Part shown: positions 56,516 to 64,000 of the stretch, piece by piece | Position numbering within the stretch: position 1 is the first letter of the stretch | Layout of the letters: each line of letters starts with the position of its first letter | Assembly: GCF_001482405.1 (NCBI RefSeq) | Contig: NZ_LPXO01000001.1 | Span: 62,001-126,000 of the forward strand | Length of the DNA: 64,000 nucleotides | Direction: 5' to 3' | Source: Pseudoponticoccus marisrubri | GTDB taxonomy: Bacteria > Pseudomonadota > Alphaproteobacteria > Rhodobacterales > Rhodobacteraceae | Notes under the pieces: generated by a model | Told to the model about the DNA's origin: nothing | The model's database searches: none | What the model saw: only the letters and a program-made list of their open reading frames with translations | Translations under genes and position numbers: made by a program

Positions 56516-56740
56516 ATGTTCGAAGACAGCTTCATCTTCTCGCCCATCGCCGTCACCATCAACCACAACCACCTCACCGATCCCACCGAGGAAGCCGGCA
56601 TCGGCGTGACCAATGACCACTTCACCAACCCGACCGAAGAGGCCGGGGTGGGCGTCACGAATGATCACATGACCGATCCGACCAGCGAATACGGGATCGG
56701 CGTGACAAATGATCACCTGACCGACGATTTCCTGTTCTGA
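56516..56740 (+). CDS. Small protein of 16-residue tandem repeats
   Basis: The 74-residue protein has a short hydrophobic start (MFEDSFIFSPIAVTIN). Three full repeats of the form TNDHxTxPTEEAGxGV follow, and a fourth partial one ends DDFLF. Repeats differ at many third codon positions, so the protein sequence rather than the DNA seems to be kept. The conserved Asn, Asp, His, Thr and Glu could bind a metal, which is speculation. No known family is recognised. The upstream 280 bases hold no other gene. Confidence 0.65.
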   Translation: MFEDSFIFSPIAVTINHNHLTDPTEEAGIGVTNDHFTNPTEEAGVGVTNDHMTDPTSEYGIGVTNDHLTDDFLF

Positions 56741-56756
56741 TCGCTCCGGACGCCCG

Positions 56757-56778
56757 GGCCCGGCACCGATGCCGGGCC
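56757..56778. terminator. Hairpin between convergent repeat-protein and zinc-ribbon genes
   Basis: GGCCCGGC pairs with GCCGGGCC across a 6-base loop. There is no T-run, so it is only a possible terminator. Confidence 0.4.
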
Positions 56779-56782
56779 GGTC

Positions 56783-57100
56783 TCAGTCGAAGATATCCTC
56801 GATCAGGTCGAAGGCCTCGCCGAACAGCTTCCGGGCGGGGCTTTTCTTCTTCTTGCCCTTCTTCGCCTTCTTGCCTTTCAGCGCCCGCCGGTCCAGCGCG
56901 CTCTCGACGCGGCGGGCGACATGCGAGACCGTGTCGTGATGCCGCGCCTCGCGATCGACCGCATCCGAGCGCAGGTGCTTCATCTCGTGCAGCGGCGCCC
57001 CGCAGGAGGCGCAGGACAGCTCATGCCGCTCGCGCCCCTTCAGGACCAGCGCGGCGCGGGTGCCGCAATAGCAGCAGGTGGCGATTTTCGTCTTCGGCAT
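56783..57100 (-). CDS. Small zinc-ribbon protein (paralogue A)
   Basis: The 105-residue protein has CCYCGTRAAL and LSCASCGAPL, two CxxC knuckles for one zinc, and a basic lysine-rich region (KGKKAKKGKKKKS). It ends in an acidic FDLIEDIFD. The N-terminus MPKTKIATCCYCGT is alike to MRHTKLATCAYCGT of the gene at 57228. Nucleic acid binding is possible. Function is unknown. Confidence 0.78.
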   Translation of the reverse strand: MPKTKIATCCYCGTRAALVLKGRERHELSCASCGAPLHEMKHLRSDAVDREARHHDTVSHVARRVESALDRRALKGKKAKKGKKKKSPARKLFGEAFDLIEDIFD

Positions 57101-57227
57101 GGGAAGGTAAATGGGGCACGGCCGCGGCGATCACAAGCCCGGAACCAATGGCATCCCGCCGCTGCTGCCCGGTGGTAGTGGACGCCTGGCATGCAAACCC
57201 GTCCGACCGACGCGGCCTCTCGCCGGG

Positions 57228-57482
57228 TCAGTCAAAGAAATCGTCCAACGCCTCCACCGCGCCGCGCAGCAGGCGCTGCGGCAGGCGCGCGACCGGGCGC
57301 TGCCTGTGCGGACGTGGACCCGGTCCGGCATAGGCGCGGGCATGGGCCGTCTGGGTGACCGAGCGCAGGTCCCGTATCGCAGCACCGCATCCCGCGCAGG
57401 AGAGGCTTTCGGTGACGTCGCTCAAACAGATCGTGGTCTGCGTGCCGCAATAGGCGCAGGTGGCAAGCTTGGTATGTCTCAT
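57228..57482 (-). CDS. Small zinc-ribbon protein (paralogue B)
   Basis: The 84-residue protein has the same plan as its neighbour: CAYCGTQTTI, LSCAGCGAAI, a basic middle and an acidic end (VEALDDFFD). The pair probably arose by duplication. Function is unknown. It lies downstream of rlmB on the same strand with about 90 bases between. Confidence 0.72.
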   Translation of the reverse strand: MRHTKLATCAYCGTQTTICLSDVTESLSCAGCGAAIRDLRSVTQTAHARAYAGPGPRPHRQRPVARLPQRLLRGAVEALDDFFD

Positions 57483-57571
57483 GGCCCTCGACCGATTCCC
57501 GTTCGGCCCGAGCAGACATGGGCATTGTGTCGCGCGTCGGGAAAAGGCGGGGCAATCCCGGCCTCGCCCCC

Positions 57572-58351
57572 TCAGGCGCGGGCCGCGTAGAGGGCGACGG
57601 CGGCGGCGTTCGAGACGTTGAGCGATCCGAAATCGCGCGCGAAGGGGATCTTGACCAGCGCATCCACCGTCTCGCGCGTCTTGGGGCGCAGGCCGGGCCC
57701 CTCGGCGCCCAGCACCAGCGCGACGGGCGCGTCGCGGCGCCCGTCCAGCGCCTCCTCGATCGTCTGCGCGGCCGTCCCGTCCAGCCCCAGCACCAGGTAG
57801 CCCATCTGGCGCAACGTCACGATCGTCTCGGCCAGGTTGCGCTCGCGCAGATAGGGCTGGCGTTCCAGCGCGCCCGAGGCGGTCTTGGCCAGCGCTCCGG
57901 TCTCGGGCGCGGCGTGGTGGCGCGTGCCGATCACGGCACGGGCGCCGAACACCTCGGCCGAGCGCAGGATGGCGCCCACGTTATGCGGGTCGGTCACCCG
58001 GTCGAGCAGCACCAGCCGCAGCGGCCCCGGCCCCTCGGCCAGCGCCACGTCCTCCAGCCGGCCCCAGTCCAGCGGCTTGACCTCGAGCGCGGCGCCCTGG
58101 TGGACCGAGTTGGGATCGAGCGGCGCGGAGAAGCGGCGCGGGTCCGAGATCTCGGGCGCCATCCCGCTCTGCGCCACCGCATCGGCCAGCTTGTCCGCGG
58201 CATTGGGCGTCAGGATCAGCCTCAGACGCTCACGCCGCGGGTTCATCAACGCATCGCGCACCGCATGCAGGCCGAAAAGCCACACGGTCTCGGCCGCCGC
58301 GGCCCGCCGCGCCTGCTCCTTCTCGACCACCCATTTCGGTTTCCTGGCCAT
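57572..58351 (-). CDS. rlmB: 23S rRNA (guanosine-2'-O-)-methyltransferase RlmB
   Basis: The 259-residue SPOUT methyltransferase has an N-terminal substrate-binding domain (VWLFGLHAVRDALMNP). TrmH motifs follow: LLDRVTDPHNVGAILRSAEVFGA, LVLGAEGPGLRPKTRE and KIPFARDFGSLNVSNAAAVALY. It methylates a guanosine of the 23S rRNA peptidyl loop. The start MARKPKW at 58351 is the family start. It is divergent from the tRNA-Tyr gene. Confidence 0.93.
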   Translation of the reverse strand: MARKPKWVVEKEQARRAAAAETVWLFGLHAVRDALMNPRRERLRLILTPNAADKLADAVAQSGMAPEISDPRRFSAPLDPNSVHQGAALEVKPLDWGRLEDVALAEGPGPLRLVLLDRVTDPHNVGAILRSAEVFGARAVIGTRHHAAPETGALAKTASGALERQPYLRERNLAETIVTLRQMGYLVLGLDGTAAQTIEEALDGRRDAPVALVLGAEGPGLRPKTRETVDALVKIPFARDFGSLNVSNAAAVALYAARA

Positions 58352-60101
58352 CTGCCCTGCCTGTCCTGTCGGGTCTTTCCCATGACACCGAAGTCGGTCG
58401 CTTGCCAAGGGATTTTCCTGTTGACGGGGAAATTCGGCAGATGTAATCAGCCCCCCACGTCGGGGGTGCCCGACGACGGTGGGCGACAGGCCGCAAGGTG
58501 TGGCAGGGGACTGTAACTCCCTCGCGGAGACGCACGCTTGGTTCGATTCCAAGGTCGCCCACCATCCCGCACTCAAGGGATGAAAAATCCGCTAACACCT
58601 TGAAAGGAAAGGTGGTTTCAGCGGTTCGATAACCTTCATTCCGGCTATACCTCAGAGGCTCCGCGAAGGCCAATTTGAGCACTGTTCTCTTGAGGGAGAA
58701 GTTGCCGTTTTTGTAGATATTCCAAGGACTTGCCAGAAATGTCAGGGCCGGTTCGATAAAATCAGACAGGCGTCCCTGATCCGGCACTGCCGAGTCGGCT
58801 TGTTCAGCCAGTTTGATCTTCTTGCGCTCTAGCTCACCGATGCGTTTTTCATACGCCGTGATGACGGACGGGCTGGACGCATTCATGATCCGGTCCAGCA
58901 GGGCCTCGATCTGCTTTTCAGTGTCCTTAAGTTGCGACTCTAGTGTGCTGCGAGCGGACATGGCGTCAGCGCGGCGCATCTCCCAGATATCGGTGAAGAT
59001 TGCCTTGGCCAGCTTCAAGAGCTGGCCAGCCGGTTGCAGCTCACGCAGTAGGCGCTCTGCCCCATCTTCGATATCGGCACGCCGGATGGACTTGCGCTTT
59101 GACGCGCAATCAGGGGTATCACACAGGTAATAGGGGTAGAGCTTATTGCGCCCTTTGGACCAGCAAGACGTCATAGGCTCACCGCAGTCGTCACACAGGA
59201 CGAAGCCCCGCAGCGGGAAGTCCTCATTGATATCCTTGCGCGCAGGAGCGTTGAGCGTGCCCTTCAAGCGCGCTTGCACGCGCTCATGCGTAGCAAAGCT
59301 GATAAGCGGCTGGTGATGGCCCCTACGAAGGCCGACGCCCCAGTTAGGCGCTTCGACGCATCCGGCGTACACGGCACGCTCTAGCATGTCCTTCACACGG
59401 CTTGGATGGACGTAGCCGCTTGGCCCGCTCTTCGGGAAGTCGGGCTTTCCTTCCAGAAAGCGCTTCACTTCTACCTGGGAGCGGAAACGTCCATCAGCGA
59501 AGCCTTCAAGGGCTTCCGTGATGATCGATGCCACGGGCTCATCAGGCACGAGAAGCTTGCCGTGGCCGGAGACGCGCTCGTAACGGTATCCGACAGGTGG
59601 ATGGAAAACGTAATATCCGTTCTCCACGCGGGCGGTCATCTTCTGGATGACCTGACGGCGGTTCTGTTCGCGCTCAAGCTGGCCTTGGGCCGCGAAGACC
59701 GTCTCAACAAACTTTCCTTCGGGTGTATCTTCAAATTAAAAATTCAGACACTCAATAGATGCGCCGCGCGCTGCCAGTTCATCGCGCAGCTTCCAATAGA
59801 ATTGCGTATCGCGCGCAAACCGCTTCAGGTCATCAAATATAACGACATAGGGCTTGCCTTCTTGCGCTTCGAGATAGGCAAGCATGGCGCGCATGCCGGG
59901 GCGCTTCATGTAGTCGCCGCCGCCGCTGTAATCGTCCGGGAAGACCATCTCGACAGCAAGCCCACGCTCTTCCGCATACTGACGGCAGCGATGCTCCTGG
60001 CTCTCAAGCCCGTGGCCGTGCGTCTTCTGCTTCTTGTCAGAGACGCGGCAATAGATGAGCGCGTTGCTCGTCACATCGCTTTGTTTTACTTCATCTTTCA
60101 T
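58230..60101 (-). pseudogene. Large serine recombinase interrupted by an in-frame stop
   Basis: The frame encodes a resolvase domain (60101-59739; MKDEVKQSDVTSNALIYCRVSDKK with the catalytic serine region, then DDLKRFARD). It meets TAA at 59736-59738 after IECLNF, and in the same frame continues FEDTPEGKFVETVFAAQGQLEREQNRR. The recombinase and zinc-ribbon domains follow (VLCDDCGEPMTSCW...YLCDTPDC) with a coiled coil. One nonsense codon thus separates the two halves. The element-derived part ends near 58565; from there the frame reads antisense tRNA-Tyr (MVGDLGIEPSVRLREGV) and stops at 58230. Confidence 0.85.
58481..58564 (+). tRNA. tRNA-Tyr (GTA), integration site of the element
   Basis: The 84-base type II tRNA has acceptor GGGCGAC with GTCGCCC, anticodon loop CTGTAAC (GTA), a long variable arm (GCG-GAGA-CGC), T stem CTTGG/CCAAG with TTCGATT, and encoded CCA. 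The gene is complete. The mobile element begins immediately after it, so its 3' end is the likely attachment site. Confidence 0.9.
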
Positions 60102-60126
60102 GACTCCTCCTTGTCTTCGCGGGTGG

Positions 60127-60720
60127 CTACTCAGCCGCGCACGCATTAAAAACTGTTGTCAGGGTAACTCCGTCTGAGCCTACCATACCGCCGCGCTCAC
60201 CGGGAGCGATTTCCTCATTGTCGCTGGGTTTTCCACAAGTTGAACCAGCCCATTCATAGGCAAAAGTGGCATCGTAGAAGGCATTGCCGAAGACAAATAG
60301 CAGTTTGATGATCTCGTCTTTTCGCTCATCACTGATATCTGGATCATCAAATAGTCCGCGATATTTCTCATATACGATCTTGCCCTTTGGCTCACCGACT
60401 TCACCGAGGACCAAATAAAGCGCCTTGCTCAAATTCGGCGCATTTTGAAAACCGTTCTTAGTCATCACACACACCTGCCCATCTGCGCTGGTTTCTCGCG
60501 CATTGGAGCGCACAAGGGCGCCAGTTAAACTTTGCCCCTGTGCTTGGTTTTCATCCATATCGGTGAAGTGCTGGCCCTGAGCGTTATTCTGCTCCGGTGC
60601 CAAATTCAAAGAGCCGCGCTCTTGAATTCTCTTATCTTCTTTAATGTTAGCATAATTTATGCGCGGCCCGCAAATTTGCGTTGCGCCTTGCGCATGAGCA
60701 CTTCTTCGTTTCCCTGGCAT
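60127..60720 (-). CDS. Hypothetical protein of the element
   Basis: The 197-residue soluble protein is not recognised. The N-terminal third is basic and polar with Gln/Asn-rich stretches. The C-terminal part looks folded (LSKALYLVLGEVGEPKGKIVYEKYRGLFDDPDISDERKDEIIKLLFVFGNAFYDATFAYEW). GGAGAAAG precedes the ATG. Composition is lower in GC than the chromosome. It lies just upstream of the recombinase on the same strand. Confidence 0.7.
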   Translation of the reverse strand: MPGKRRSAHAQGATQICGPRINYANIKEDKRIQERGSLNLAPEQNNAQGQHFTDMDENQAQGQSLTGALVRSNARETSADGQVCVMTKNGFQNAPNLSKALYLVLGEVGEPKGKIVYEKYRGLFDDPDISDERKDEIIKLLFVFGNAFYDATFAYEWAGSTCGKPSDNEEIAPGERGGMVGSDGVTLTTVFNACAAE

Positions 60721-60838
60721 TTACTTTCTCCATCATCACATACTGATGATGGAAAGGTGGCCATTTCTCACTTCGATTTTTGATGCTGAGGCCGAAGGCT
60801 ATTGGCACTCAATCGGAAACGATTGGGAAGTGAACGTG

Positions 60839-61495
60839 TCACATCATATCGTGATTGGGGAGATAATACTCTGGCCCTTGACCAACAACATACCAGTGAG
60901 GCCTCAAGCCCCGATGTTCCACGTAGCGATCAGCAATTTGACTTTTGCTTCCTGACGTGCCAAGCGGCCTCGCTCTCAAAGTTGTAATAAATCTGTTCGC
61001 CTGTCGGCGTCGGCGCTCGGTTGGTCCATAAATCAGGCATTCTTGGGCAAAAAAGTAGGCGGCCCGGTTAACGAAGCTAAATGATGTCAATGGCGCAAGG
61101 GATCGGCGCGCAAAATACATTGTCTGAACGGATTCGTCGTGATCCGGAAAGGCGAGAAACCTATTAGCAAACGGACAGCCGTCGCAAATTTCGCGGTCGC
61201 TGGGGCTATCGTAGTGCAAGTCACCAGGGCACTGCCAAAGACAACGCTTCAAGGCTTCAACACGGTGCCCCCCCGTTTCAAAACAATCAGCCAAGAGATC
61301 GCGGTAGAATTCGAAGACCGGGAAGTCATCGATCAAGCGATAGGTGAGCCGCCTGTAAAGGTTCTTCACTGCTCCTTGTGAGACCTTGAGCGCCCGAGCG
61401 GCATCCTCGGTCGTCTTGCCCATGAAGTACGCCCGCACAAGAGCCCGAAATGTGGGTTCGGGCAGCTTCGAGCCTATGCAGTAGCGGTTCTTCAC
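60839..61495 (-). CDS. Hypothetical helix-turn-helix protein with cysteine cluster
   Basis: The 218-residue protein has a GTG start. The N-terminal region is a helix-turn-helix (RALVRAYFMGKTTEDAARALKVSQGAVKNLYRRL) like those of sigma region 4 or IS1595-type transposases. A four-cysteine cluster follows, RCLWQCPGDLHYDSPSDREICDGCPF, likely to bind zinc. The rest is unrecognised. It may regulate element genes. No DDE transposase core is seen. Confidence 0.68.
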   Translation of the reverse strand: MKNRYCIGSKLPEPTFRALVRAYFMGKTTEDAARALKVSQGAVKNLYRRLTYRLIDDFPVFEFYRDLLADCFETGGHRVEALKRCLWQCPGDLHYDSPSDREICDGCPFANRFLAFPDHDESVQTMYFARRSLAPLTSFSFVNRAAYFFAQECLIYGPTERRRRQANRFITTLRARPLGTSGSKSQIADRYVEHRGLRPHWYVVGQGPEYYLPNHDMM

Positions 61496-61737
61496 TCCGA
61501 AATGGCCTCATAAATTGCAGCATAAGCAACTGATATTTATATATATACTACGGATTTGCCGATCCCGTTTCGCTATCCCGAATCTGCAAATTCCGGGAAG
61601 CCTCCCACATTCTCAGCAGCGCGGACAAGAACATCCATCCCCCGCGCCTTCAGAAAAGAGGACCCATGTAGCGACCATGACCAACAACAGCACCTAAGGA
61701 CCACAAACCATGCCCCTGTAGAACAGAAAGCCCAACC

Positions 61738-62127
61738 ATGCTCACAGCCATCAGCACAAAGGATGAAAAGATCACCGTTCTGGCCGATCACCACATCGCC
61801 AACCGCAAGCTCTATCGCGAACGCATCTGGAAACCCGCCCGCGCCATGCACAAGGAGGTCGGCTCCTTCGCCGCCTGGCGACGGGTCCTGGTCGAGATCG
61901 AGGACTATGACGGTCGGCTCTTCTTCCCTGACCAGCGTCCCTTCCGGCACGAGGAAATCTGCGAGATGTTCCCCGATGTCGGGAACCGTTGGATGGGACT
62001 ATTCCTTGAAGCCGCGCCCTGCGGCACAGCCCCCAAGCGCTATGCCAGCCCGATTACATACAATCGTGTGCGTGTGATCGAGCTCTATAGCCGCCTTCAT
62101 GGTGCCGCCAACAGCTTCGCCGCCTGA
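61738..62127 (+). CDS. Hypothetical protein of the element
   Basis: The 129-residue soluble protein is not recognised. It is mixed alpha/beta (WRRVLVEIEDYDGRLFFPDQRPFRHEEICEMFPDVGNRWMGLFLEAAP). It is followed by a strong terminator and is on the opposite strand to the TraG-type operon. No clear ribosome binding site is seen before ATG 61738. Confidence 0.65.
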   Translation: MLTAISTKDEKITVLADHHIANRKLYRERIWKPARAMHKEVGSFAAWRRVLVEIEDYDGRLFFPDQRPFRHEEICEMFPDVGNRWMGLFLEAAPCGTAPKRYASPITYNRVRVIELYSRLHGAANSFAA

Positions 62128-62147
62128 ACCAAACCCGCCAAGTGACC

Positions 62148-62182
62148 AAAGCCCCGAAACGGATTACCCGTTTCGGGGCTTT
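62148..62182 (+). terminator. Rho-independent terminator
   Basis: A perfect 15-bp stem (62148-62162 with 62168-62182) ends in CTTTCTTTTTT on the plus strand. It terminates the gene at 61738 and may also serve the convergent gene that stops at 62198. Confidence 0.92.
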
Positions 62183-62197
62183 CTTTTTTGGAAAGTG

Positions 62198-62623
62198 TTA
62201 GAGCGACCATCTCAGCACGGCCCAGAGTCCGTAGAGCATGGCTGGCCAGAGCAAGGGCAATGGCCAGCCGAGCCATACCGGCAACGCAGAGAGCGCTGTC
62301 CAGACGAGGCCGCGCGCGACCAGCTCTGGCCAAGCCGGACCAACGGCAGACATCCGCGCCGGTTCATGGTCCCCGCGCGCCAGAGCTTGAGAGACATCAG
62401 GATTGTCGGTGGTCCGGAAGTTCGAGACTTGCCGGGCCTGCCAGAGCGCGGCTGCGCTCCAAAGGCCGGTGACGAGCAAGGGGAGCGGCCCGGCGAAACC
62501 AATCATCAAGGCAAGCCATTGGTGGAACACCGGCAGGAATATCCCCGCCGCTCGCGCCAGGATGACAAGCGCTGCGTAGCCAAAGATGATATTGGCAAGC
62601 GTAAGGAGTATGAATTTTGCCAT
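62198..62623 (-). CDS. Hypothetical membrane protein coupled to traG
   Basis: The 141-residue protein has about four helices, e.g. ILLTLANIIFGYAALVILARAAGIFLPVFHQWLALMIGFAGPLPLLVTGLW and the C-terminal ALPVWLGWPLPLLWPAMLYGLWAVL, separated by a polar loop. It starts 3 bases after the TraG-type stop on the same strand, so it is part of the transfer operon. The family is not recognised. Confidence 0.72.
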   Translation of the reverse strand: MAKFILLTLANIIFGYAALVILARAAGIFLPVFHQWLALMIGFAGPLPLLVTGLWSAAALWQARQVSNFRTTDNPDVSQALARGDHEPARMSAVGPAWPELVARGLVWTALSALPVWLGWPLPLLWPAMLYGLWAVLRWSL

Positions 62624-62626
62624 GAA

Positions 62627-64000
62627 TCACCCCACGCTCAGGTAATCGCCAAGAAGCGCGCCGAGAGCCAAGCCGGGCTTTGTGAAGTCTACAGCCGCTG
62701 TCACAGGCAGTCCGGCGCGCGACGGATGAATGTCATAGAGAGGGCGGCCAGCGCGGTCCCGGAAACGCTTCTCCAGAAAATAGACTGGACGATAGCCGAT
62801 CATGGGCCGGGCCGCCGCGAGAGCGACAACCTGCACCGACGGGTGCAAGCTCATCAGCTCATCGGATGTGATCAGGCGGCGGGATTGGCTGGTATCTCCG
62901 CTTGAGCGAAACTGCGGATCGCCCAGCAGCCGCCCGCGCTCTTGCGCGCTGTCCAGGCTGAGCTGATGGGCGCTGGTCTGGCCGCAAAGCGCCGAGATGT
63001 AATCGGCTGTGAAGCGGTCATTGGTGCCAAAGCATTGGATCGAGGCGCTATTGGCCAGAAAGGACTCCCAGCGGCTGCGATAGAGTTCTTTGAGCTGCGT
63101 AAAATCCTGAACGACCATGACAAGCTGCATGCCAAAGCCCGCCATGAGGCCGACCGCTTGCTCGATAATCGCCATCCGCTCTAGCGTCGCCATCTCTTCG
63201 AGCAAGAACATTACCGGCATCGAGGGGCGCTCAGGCAGCGCCGTGACGCTCGCGATAAGCGCCCCGATCAGCACCCGCAGGAAGCGCCGCGCGGTCGCAA
63301 TCCGGCGCGCGGGCAGAATGATGTAGATCGAGGTATTTTCGCCAATGCTTTGCGGGTCGAAATCTGAAGACGCCAGCGCATCCGCCAGCTTGGCGCTTTC
63401 GAGGAAATGGGTGTTGCGCTGCGCGGTCGAGATGACCCCGGAGAGTTCGCGCTCTTCCTTGTTGTCAATTCGCCCGCCAGCGGCCCTGACCAGCTCGAAG
63501 GGGGAGTCCAGCATCTGATCCACAACGGCGCGGAAGTCCTCACGGCTGGCGTTCAACGCGCGCCGAACATCCTTCAAGCTGGCCGTGCCGTGCTCGCCAG
63601 CATGCAGGAGCAGTCCTGCAATCATGCTGGCGGCTTCACCGGACCAGTGGCTCTCTGCCCCGCCATCGGGGATGACCAGGCTATCAGCGGCCAGCATAGC
63701 CTCATCAAAGGCATCATCACCGAAGGGCTCGATGCGAGCACAAGGGTTGAAAGACGAGCGGAGCATGCCAAGCTTGCTCGCAGCCACGTCGAACGGATCG
63801 ATCATGATGACGGTCTGACCCAGCACGTCGCGGCGGTAGCGCGCGGTGATGAAGGCCAGCTCGCCATCTTTGATATCCAGCACAATGGCGCTGCCCGGGT
63901 GCTCAAGAAGGCGCGGGATTGCGCCCGAGACCCCCTTACCGCCGCGCGTCGGGGCAACGATCAGCTCGTGCCTGTCCCCGCCATAGGTAACGGGAAGCGC
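62627..64000 (-). CDS. VirD4/TraG type IV secretion coupling protein (5' end outside window)
   Basis: The gene is open to the right edge; 457 residues are visible. They hold a Walker A motif APTRGGKGVSG, Walker B FLLEEMATL, the TraG/TraD recognition region GMQLVMVVQDFTQLKELYRSRWESFLANSASIQCFGTND, and a C-terminal catalytic-ring segment. Coupling proteins bring relaxase-bound DNA to the type IV channel. The N-terminal membrane helices are beyond the edge. The full frame runs past the GTG at 63883, so that is not the start. Confidence 0.92.
   Translation of the reverse strand, partial: ALPVTYGGDRHELIVAPTRGGKGVSGAIPRLLEHPGSAIVLDIKDGELAFITARYRRDVLGQTVIMIDPFDVAASKLGMLRSSFNPCARIEPFGDDAFDEAMLAADSLVIPDGGAESHWSGEAASMIAGLLLHAGEHGTASLKDVRRALNASREDFRAVVDQMLDSPFELVRAAGGRIDNKEERELSGVISTAQRNTHFLESAKLADALASSDFDPQSIGENTSIYIILPARRIATARRFLRVLIGALIASVTALPERPSMPVMFLLEEMATLERMAIIEQAVGLMAGFGMQLVMVVQDFTQLKELYRSRWESFLANSASIQCFGTNDRFTADYISALCGQTSAHQLSLDSAQERGRLLGDPQFRSSGDTSQSRRLITSDELMSLHPSVQVVALAAARPMIGYRPVYFLEKRFRDRAGRPLYDIHPSRAGLPVTAAVDFTKPGLALGALLGDYLSVG

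Larger units (their letters stand above)
58565..64000. mobile_element. Integrated mobilisable or conjugative element, left part
   Basis: The element starts at the 3' end of tRNA-Tyr with a serine recombinase pointing at the junction. It continues with several unrecognised genes of mixed, partly AT-richer composition, and reaches a VirD4/TraG coupling protein at the right edge. A coupling protein implies transfer by a type IV secretion system. The right boundary, relaxase and mating genes are outside the window. No second copy of the tRNA end was found by eye inside it. Confidence 0.8.

Noticed and set aside
58478-58564. tRNA-Tyr with a GGTGGGC acceptor stem starting at 58478
   Set aside because: That reading leaves an extra GT between T stem and acceptor and no encoded CCA. 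Starting at 58481 gives a regular 7-bp acceptor and CCA.
59640-59735. Frameshift in the recombinase
   Set aside because: Both halves are in the same frame on the minus strand; only a TAA codon separates them.

Overview
This 64 kb window is high-GC chromosomal DNA from an alphaproteobacterium, most probably a Rhodobacteraceae (roseobacter-type) genome. The pointers are CarD, MmcB and LexA boxes of the alphaproteobacterial GTTC-N7-GTTC type, a tRNA-His without an encoded G-1, the ribBA-ribH-nusB cluster, hflK-hflC-DUF2065-degP, CobS/CobT and BetI-BetC-BetA. Most of the window is dense housekeeping and small-operon DNA. Many neighbouring genes are coupled by 1-4 base overlaps (TGATG, ATGA, GTGA).

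Layout. 1-5.9 kb: end of a KefB/KefC-type potassium efflux gene, carD, fdxA, an S4 RNA-binding gene and a SUV3-like helicase. 6-9 kb: SCP2 protein, lysophospholipase, and a MetOD1-like protein overlapping a soluble histidine kinase. 9-14.5 kb: ligase-associated exonuclease and ATP-dependent DNA ligase, a porin-like protein, oligoendopeptidase F. 14.5-15.7 kb: a cluster of hairpins and an AT-rich island with two small membrane proteins. 15.8-18 kb: DksA/TraR-like, DUF4389, glutathione peroxidase, YdcH and nuclease genes. 18-22 kb: betA-betC-betI with a palindromic operator candidate. 22-31 kb: EamA, LysE, AGCS and SLC13 transporters, YebC, an amidotransferase and a YmdB-like phosphoesterase. 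31-42 kb: ferredoxin, an SOS-linked orphan OB-fold gene, PG-binding lipoprotein, P5CR-like, DegP, HflC/HflK, glutathione reductase, M15 peptidase, RpiA. 42-48 kb: anti-sigma/sigma pair and CobS...CobT. 48-58 kb: tRNA-His, MmcB, a membrane protein plus Clp-fold pair, a 6S-like RNA candidate, MscS, NusB-RibH-RibBA, small zinc-ribbon and repeat proteins, RlmB, tRNA-Tyr.

From the 3' end of tRNA-Tyr (about 58,565) to the right edge lies an integrated mobile element. It holds a large serine recombinase broken by one in-frame TAA, several unrecognised genes of lower GC, and a VirD4/TraG-type coupling protein that runs off the window. The recombinase reading frame passes through the junction into the antisense of the tRNA.

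The observations most worth following are these: a perfect LexA box directly in front of a stand-alone copy of the DnaE2 C-terminal OB domain; a small protein made of 16-residue repeats; arrays of perfect palindromes between genes; a dispersed hairpin repeat; a structured RNA candidate with 6S-like topology; and a RibBA protein whose cyclohydrolase half has lost its zinc cysteines. No CRISPR array, rRNA or insertion sequence was seen.
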